DNA from: Alkalihalobacillus pseudalcaliphilus
GTDB taxonomy: Bacteria > Bacillota > Bacilli > Bacillales > Bacillaceae_D
Assembly (NCBI GenBank): GCA_001038565.1
Contig: LFJO01000005.1
Span: 282,764-346,763 of the forward strand
Direction of reading: 5' to 3'
Length of the DNA stretch: 64,000 nucleotides
Part shown: piece by piece, positions 59,139 to 64,000 of the stretch
How the letters are laid out: each line of letters starts with the position of its first letter
Position numbering within the stretch: position 1 is the stretch's first letter
Program-made: the position numbers and the translations under genes
The notes under the pieces: generated by a model
Seen by the model: the letters and a program-made list of their open reading frames with translations, nothing else
What the model was told of the DNA's origin: nothing
Databases searched by the model: none

Positions 59139-59996
59139 GTGAAAAAGGTTTTTGGATTTATATTTATTTTAGTAGGTTGTGTCATAATTATGGCGGTTAT
59201 TGGTATACCTTTTTTTAATCAAACTGCCGAACTTGATTCTGTTGAAGTCAGTGGAAATGATTTTCAAACGATTTCAATCAAATCAACTTCTATTGACCTT
59301 GAAGTGCGTGAGTCTAATGGAAACGAGATTTACGTTGAATTAGTTAATCCTAAAAAAAATCAGCATTTAGAAGTGAATGAAAGTCGTGATGATTTAACGA
59401 TTGAGACGAAAGAAAGAACAAGATTTCAATTTTTTAACTTTTCTAAAGATGATACCGAACTCATTGTTTATTTACCAAGTGATTTGGATGCAGAATTGGA
59501 TTTAATTACGGTTTCAGGTGACATTCAACTCATCGATTCTTTACAATTACGTACAGCTTTTATGAAAACAGTTTCTGGAACGATTGAAAGTAAGAATCAA
59601 CTGAATGCGAAAGAACTTGAAGTGGTTACTGTTTCTGGTAATGTACAACTTAGCCATTTTAATGGTGAGTCACTGGATTTTAAATCGACATCTGGTGATA
59701 TTGAAATGAATGATGTAACTGGTGAATTAGCAGGTAAAACGGTTTCTGGAAATGTTTCCGTACAGTTTTTGGGTGAAAATCAAGGTCTAGATATCGGCTC
59801 GACATCAGGAGGTATTATTGTCCATGTAGAGCAACCAAATATGGAATTCGAAATGCGTACGACATCCGGAAACTTAGTTGTTTCTCATGACTTACATGAT
59901 CATAGTACATCTAATCGTGATATTTCTGGTAAAATAGGAACGGGTGATTACTTCGTTCAATTACGAACGACATCTGGTGGTATAGAAATACGTTAA
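59139..59996 (+). CDS. liaG: LiaG-like DUF4097 protein
   Basis: A 285-residue membrane-anchored protein with one N-terminal helix (about 4-24). The external beta-helix-like DUF4097 domain is rich in repeated TVSG and TTSG turns (for example LITVSGDIQLIDS, MKTVSGTIES, RTTSGNLVVS). Function unknown. Start is GTG behind TTGGAGGGG; the frame extends upstream to 59097 without a ribosome site. In the lia operon. Confidence 0.88.
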   Translation: MKKVFGFIFILVGCVIIMAVIGIPFFNQTAELDSVEVSGNDFQTISIKSTSIDLEVRESNGNEIYVELVNPKKNQHLEVNESRDDLTIETKERTRFQFFNFSKDDTELIVYLPSDLDAELDLITVSGDIQLIDSLQLRTAFMKTVSGTIESKNQLNAKELEVVTVSGNVQLSHFNGESLDFKSTSGDIEMNDVTGELAGKTVSGNVSVQFLGENQGLDIGSTSGGIIVHVEQPNMEFEMRTTSGNLVVSHDLHDHSTSNRDISGKIGTGDYFVQLRTTSGGIEIR

Positions 59997-60026
59997 AATA
60001 GAAACAACAAGAGAGGAGGCGGAGAA

Positions 60027-61046
60027 ATGTCGAAAAAATCGCTGTTTGGATTAATCATCATCATCATTGGTGCGATCATGCTACTTAATATCTTTTTTGC
60101 ATTTACCGGCTCTTTATTGGCTCCGCTACTCTTTATTGTCATCGGATATTATTTTTATCAAAAAGGGCATCGATTTTTAAGCTCCCTCTTTTTTATTTTA
60201 AGTGGTATTTTAATCTTTGATGAATTTTTTGATTTAAATTTTTTAGCTTTATTATTTGCTGGGTTATTTATCTACTATGGTTGGCAGTTACTTAACGGTG
60301 CTCCTAAGCATAAACAGAACAAAAGTAAAAGAAAGAGAAGCAAGACACGACAAGAGAACCCGTATCAAACCACATATACATCTGAAAGAGATAAAGAAAA
60401 GTCGAGTAAGGATGACGTAGAGGCAACTTGGTATGATGAATTGGATGAAGACCTAGCGGCTTTAGAGGATGAAATAGAGAGTTTGACGGATGAGCTTGAT
60501 TTCTATGAAGAGCAAATTGAAGAGTCACCATGGGGTGATGAGGATACAGAACGTGATAAAAGGAGAAACGTAAGAAGAAAGAGAATGGCACATGAGGAAA
60601 ATCATTTCAATCATAAGGACGAAACGTTCAGACAAAACGATACGTCTGATCGAAATCACTTTCAATCCAGCTATGATCCGATTATTAAGCGGCATATTTT
60701 AGGTGATATTCGCTATAAGCGTCGAGAGTTTGAATTAAAGGATATGACTATTTGGAATGGTATTGGTGATGTGAAAGTTGATTTATCACGAGCAATTATA
60801 CCTGAAGGTGAGCATATTATTATCATTCAAGTGATAGTCGGCCAAATAGATATATATATACCTGAGGATTTACAAGTGGCGATTCAAGCTTATTCTCTTA
60901 TCGGTGACGTGGCCATCTTTCATGAAAAACATAGTGGCTTTAATAAGCAGATTCACGTTGCAGATCCGAGTTATAAACAGTCACCAAGAAGGGTTAAATT
61001 AATTTTGAATACATTAATTGGTGAAGTTAGGGTGAGGTCGATATGA
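60027..61046 (+). CDS. liaF: LiaF, negative regulator of LiaRS
   Basis: A 339-residue protein with four N-terminal helices and a long, strongly charged linker (about 95-215) longer than usual. The C-terminal DUF2154/LiaF domain begins about residue 220 (HILGDIRYKRREFELKDMTI, VDLSRAIIPEGEHIIIIQVI). LiaF keeps the kinase LiaS off without stress. GAGAGGAGGCGG precedes the ATG; the gene overlaps liaS by four bases. Confidence 0.9.
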   Translation: MSKKSLFGLIIIIIGAIMLLNIFFAFTGSLLAPLLFIVIGYYFYQKGHRFLSSLFFILSGILIFDEFFDLNFLALLFAGLFIYYGWQLLNGAPKHKQNKSKRKRSKTRQENPYQTTYTSERDKEKSSKDDVEATWYDELDEDLAALEDEIESLTDELDFYEEQIEESPWGDEDTERDKRRNVRRKRMAHEENHFNHKDETFRQNDTSDRNHFQSSYDPIIKRHILGDIRYKRREFELKDMTIWNGIGDVKVDLSRAIIPEGEHIIIIQVIVGQIDIYIPEDLQVAIQAYSLIGDVAIFHEKHSGFNKQIHVADPSYKQSPRRVKLILNTLIGEVRVRSI

Positions 61047-62092
61047 AAAAGCGCTTAGCAAGAATGCGATGGCAATTTATTCGCTTTCATATTCTTATTA
61101 GCTTGTTGACCGTTTTACTCACCCTTATTATCTTTACCTATGAAGAATCTAGGGGATTACTCGTTGTTTTTGATCGGAAGCTATTAGAGATCCCGATTTT
61201 TTTCTGGTTTCTTGTATTGTTTATCATTGTAGGAGGAATAGGTGGTTTTATTCAGGCTGATGGAATCAAGAAGCGTATTGATCTATTATTAGATGGAGCT
61301 GTTCGTTATGCTAGGGGCTCCTTTAGTCATCGAATGGATGTTCAAGGTGATGATGAAATATCTGAATTAACAGAACAGATGAATGATATGGCAAGTCATA
61401 TTGAAGAACAGGTCGCCTCCCTACAACGATTGTCGCAAGAGCGAGTTCAGCTTCAAGATACGATTAAGAAAACAGCTGTAACGGAGGAAAGGCAACGGTT
61501 AGCGCGAGATTTACATGATGCCGTGAGTCAGCAGCTATTTGCCATTTCAATGATGATGGCAGCGATCAAACAAAGTACTATACATCTAGATGAATCTTTA
61601 CAGAAGCAAGTTCAGTTAGTTGAATCAATGGCCAATGCGGCTCAAGCGGAGATGCGGGCATTATTATTACATTTACGTCCAGCACATCTTGAGGGTAAGG
61701 ATTTAAAGGAAGGTCTTGAACAATTATTTATTGAGCTTAAACAAAAGCAAAAGCTTGAGGTTATAAGTGAAATTCGTTTAGTGGATAAGCTACCAAAAGC
61801 GATTGAAGAACAATTATTTAGGTTGACACAGGAAGCATTGTCCAATATATTACGTCACGCACAAGCAGATAAAATCGAGTTTCATATACGGGAAGTGAAC
61901 CAAGAATTAAAAGTGAAAATTATTGATAATGGAATTGGTTTTAATCTTTCTGAGGTGAATCAAGGATCGTATGGCTTACAGACGATGAAGGAAAGGATGA
62001 ATGAAATCGGTGGTACCTTACATATTATAACGGTTCCAGAAAAAGGTACCCAAATTGAAGTAAAGATTCCAATCGCTTGGAGGGGAGAGTAA
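61043..62092 (+). CDS. liaS: Sensor histidine kinase LiaS
   Basis: A 349-residue NarL-type kinase. Two helices (about 13-31 and 50-70) frame a short outside loop, the intramembrane-sensing type. A HAMP domain, HisKA_3 (RQRLARDLHDAVSQQLFAIS, phospho-His in LHDAV) and HATPase_c (LTQEALSNILRHAQADKIEF, IIDNGIGFN, YGLQTMKERMNEIGG) follow. It senses cell-envelope stress through LiaF and phosphorylates LiaR. Confidence 0.94.
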   Translation: MKKRLARMRWQFIRFHILISLLTVLLTLIIFTYEESRGLLVVFDRKLLEIPIFFWFLVLFIIVGGIGGFIQADGIKKRIDLLLDGAVRYARGSFSHRMDVQGDDEISELTEQMNDMASHIEEQVASLQRLSQERVQLQDTIKKTAVTEERQRLARDLHDAVSQQLFAISMMMAAIKQSTIHLDESLQKQVQLVESMANAAQAEMRALLLHLRPAHLEGKDLKEGLEQLFIELKQKQKLEVISEIRLVDKLPKAIEEQLFRLTQEALSNILRHAQADKIEFHIREVNQELKVKIIDNGIGFNLSEVNQGSYGLQTMKERMNEIGGTLHIITVPEKGTQIEVKIPIAWRGE

Positions 62093-62094
62093 AT

Positions 62095-62727
62095 ATGATT
62101 CGTGTTTTATTAGTCGATGATCATGAGATGGTTAGAATGGGGTTAAGTGCTTTTTTATCAACTCAATCTGATTTAGAAGTTGTTGGTGAGGCACCGAATG
62201 GGGAAGAAGGGGTAAAAAAGGCACTTCAGTTAAAACCTGATGTCATATTAATGGATTTAGTTATGGAGAAAATGGACGGAATAGCGGCTACAGCTGCTAT
62301 TACAAAAAAATTACCCACAGCAAAAATTATTGTACTAACAAGTTTTATTGATGACGAAAAAGTATATCCAGTTATTGAAGCGGGTGCTTTTAGCTATTTA
62401 TTAAAAACATCTAATGCTCCAGAAATAGCGAGTGCGATTAGGGCGGCTGCAAAAGGTGAGGCTGTGGTCGAGGCGAAAGTGACCAATAAAATGATGACAA
62501 GAATGCGGCAGGCAAAGGAAGAGAAATTACACGAACAATTAACACCAAGGGAATTAGACGTTTTACGGTTAATTGGTGACGGAAAAACCAATCAAGAAAT
62601 TGCCGATATGTTGTACATAGGCATTAAAACGGTCAAAACTCATGTGAGTCACATATTAGATAAGTTACATTTAGATGATCGCACGCAAATTGCGATTTAT
62701 GCCCATCGTCAAGGCTTAGTTCAATGA
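62095..62727 (+). CDS. liaR: Response regulator LiaR
   Basis: A 210-residue NarL/LuxR-type regulator: receiver domain (RVLLVDDHEMVRMGLSAFL, phospho-Asp in VILMDLVMEKMDG, conserved Lys in YLLKTSNAPE) and a C-terminal LuxR helix-turn-helix (LTPRELDVLRLIGDGKTNQE, IKTVKTHVSHILDKL). A TTG at 62077 opens the frame, but GGAGGGGAG supports ATG at 62095, two bases after the liaS stop. It activates the lia operon. Confidence 0.95.
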   Translation: MIRVLLVDDHEMVRMGLSAFLSTQSDLEVVGEAPNGEEGVKKALQLKPDVILMDLVMEKMDGIAATAAITKKLPTAKIIVLTSFIDDEKVYPVIEAGAFSYLLKTSNAPEIASAIRAAAKGEAVVEAKVTNKMMTRMRQAKEEKLHEQLTPRELDVLRLIGDGKTNQEIADMLYIGIKTVKTHVSHILDKLHLDDRTQIAIYAHRQGLVQ

Positions 62728-62778
62728 TGGGTCGAACTAAAGGTGAATGGATGATTATGAATAAGCCTTCCTTTTATT

Positions 62779-62818
62779 AAGCAGAATGATTCCGAGACCG
62801 GAGTGATTCTGCTTTTTG
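62779..62818 (+). terminator. Terminator of the lia operon
   Basis: AAGCAGAATGATTCCG pairs with CGGAGTGATTCTGCTT around AGAC, followed by five T. Confidence 0.85.
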
Positions 62819-62913
62819 TTATTGTCGTCGTTTGATTAAAAATAAGTGAAACATTTTGATAGATTTGTCGTATATACATATACTAAAGAGTGAGGTTTGT
62901 GAGGAGGGGTGTT

Positions 62914-64000
62914 ATGAAACGTAAACTATTCCTAGTGGGTTCTTTAGTCATGCTTACATTAATGATTGCCTTTATAAGCTATTTATTTATTATATTATTT
63001 GGAAATTATGCGATTGATGAGGAACAGCTACAATTTAATGAAACTAGTGTTATTGTTGATCAATCCGGAGAGACTATCAGTAAATTATTTATAGAGAATC
63101 GAGACGTTGTAACCATTGAACAGATTCCTGAACATATTAAGCATGCATTTGTAGCTGTAGAGGATGTGCGCTTTTATGAACATCATGGCTTTGACTTACG
63201 AGCTATTGGTCGTGCGCTGTATCGCGATATTTTAGCGGGTGCAAAGGTTGAAGGAGGTAGTACGTTAACACAGCAACTTGTGAAAAATGTCTATCTCTCT
63301 AATGAAAAGTCGTGGCTTAGAAAAACGAAAGAAGTTTTAATTGCCATTAATGTGGAAAGAAGATATAGCAAAGATGAGATATTGACGATGTATTTAAATA
63401 GTATTTATTTTGGTCACGGTAATTATGGGATCCAAACAGCTTCTCAATACTTTTTTAATAAAGATGTGAACGAATTAACTGTAGAAGAAGGGGCGTTACT
63501 TGCCTCTATTCCTAAGGCACCTTACCATTATTCGCCTGTAGTAGACAAAGAAAAAAGTGGGGAGCGAAGAAACCTGGTATTAGCTTTAATGGCCCAGCAC
63601 GGGTTTATTTCTGACAAAGAAAAAGAGAAACATCAGGCTGCTGAGATTCGTTTGGATATTCAGGAAAGCGAAGAACAACAAGCTTATTATACGTACCTCG
63701 ATATGGTTATTGCTGAAGCCAGTGAAAAATATAATATTACTAGTGAGGAATTACTCACAAATGGTTATCAGATTGTTGCACCGATTGATCAAACTCTTCA
63801 AAAACAAGCGTATCAAGTCATCCAAGATGAAAGGTACTACCCAGAAGGAAGCACGGACGCAGAAAGTGCTTTTGTCTTGATGGATACTGAAACGGGTGGG
63901 GTACTGGCTGTTCAAGGTGGTAAGGAATATGTACGCCTTGGCTTGAACAGGGTTAACGTAAAGAGGCAACCTGGTTCTACTTTAAAGCCCTTATCTGTAT
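62914..64000 (+). CDS. pbpF: Class A penicillin-binding protein (3' end outside the window)
   Basis: A partial bifunctional PBP, open to the window end (362 codons). It has an N-terminal membrane helix (about 5-30) and a complete glycosyltransferase domain: AVEDVRFYEHHGFDLRAIGR with the catalytic Glu, EGGSTLTQQLVKNVYLS, ERRYSKDEILTMYLNSIYFG, and YGIQTASQYFF. The start of the transpeptidase domain with the SxxK nucleophile motif RQPGSTLKPLS follows. Gene order after ecsC resembles pbpF of B. subtilis, which is why that symbol is given; PbpG-type is possible. TGAGGAGGGG precedes the ATG. Confidence 0.9.
   Translation, partial: MKRKLFLVGSLVMLTLMIAFISYLFIILFGNYAIDEEQLQFNETSVIVDQSGETISKLFIENRDVVTIEQIPEHIKHAFVAVEDVRFYEHHGFDLRAIGRALYRDILAGAKVEGGSTLTQQLVKNVYLSNEKSWLRKTKEVLIAINVERRYSKDEILTMYLNSIYFGHGNYGIQTASQYFFNKDVNELTVEEGALLASIPKAPYHYSPVVDKEKSGERRNLVLALMAQHGFISDKEKEKHQAAEIRLDIQESEEQQAYYTYLDMVIAEASEKYNITSEELLTNGYQIVAPIDQTLQKQAYQVIQDERYYPEGSTDAESAFVLMDTETGGVLAVQGGKEYVRLGLNRVNVKRQPGSTLKPLSV

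Noticed and set aside
63751-63969. Minus-strand 72-codon ORF near the window end
   Set aside because: It is antisense to the class A PBP gene, whose frame is open to the window end with clear PBP motifs.

Overview
The window is chromosomal DNA from a low-GC, endospore-forming member of the Bacillaceae. The sporulation genes are an alpha/beta-type SASP, SpoVR, YhaL, two YjcZ-type micropeptides and a yhaX homologue. Much of the second half follows the Bacillus subtilis yheB-yheA / yhaX / yhaM-yhaL-prsA / hpr-yhaH-serC / hit-ecsABC / pbpF order. Several exported proteins, PrsA for example, are very acidic. This hints at an alkaliphile or halotolerant relative, but it is an inference only.

Layout. 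0-7 kb: an AraC-type regulator with a cre-like site, a DUF418 membrane protein, then nitroreductase - MtnE-like aminotransferase - FAH-family hydrolase - GDPD phosphodiesterase. 7.4-12.6 kb (minus): a short glycogen operon glgC-glgA-glgP with no glgB or glgD. 12.9-21 kb: an orphan CheX, a YhcX-type GNAT-nitrilase fusion, a FixH/YtkA-like protein, a GlpD-like flavoprotein that has lost key active-site residues, pgcA and spoVR. 21.3-25 kb: a heterodimeric ABC exporter. 25.4-29.3 kb: a TPM/coiled-coil/Gly-Ser-Arg protein convergent with pspA. 29.8-36.6 kb: yycC, an aminotransferase, lemA-htpX, a SASP gene, msmX and a PucR-like regulator. 36.7-47.7 kb: yheB, yheA, yhaX, a small leader ORF plus a YidC2-type insertase, cssRS, yhaM, yhaL, prsA and YjcZ peptides. 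47.8-56.5 kb: a YpmS-like protein, hpr/scoC, yhaH, serC, a GNAT enzyme, hit and ecsABC. 57-64 kb: ccdA, the liaIHGFSR operon and a class A PBP cut by the window end.

Together the second half is unusually rich in envelope and secretion quality control: CssRS, PrsA, a YidC2 insertase with a possible arrest-peptide sensor, ScoC, Ecs, LiaRS with LiaH, a second PspA, HtpX/LemA and a PBP. The most interesting single locus is 39.88-40.93 kb. There an 88-codon membrane-anchored ORF ends in an acidic tract, and its last codons pair with the Shine-Dalgarno of the following YidC-family gene. This is the architecture of the B. subtilis MifM-YidC2 translation-arrest switch.

The other striking feature is the intergenic DNA. 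At about ten places it holds mosaics built from the same modules: TTTTGTATGAAAGT / ACTTTCATACAAAA ends, hairpin modules, and tandem arrays of 51-, 52- or 53/54-bp units, usually seven copies, each unit carrying a 6-7 bp stem. One array sits nested inside a module whose uninterrupted form is also present in the window. All calls come from reading the sequence; no database search was run.
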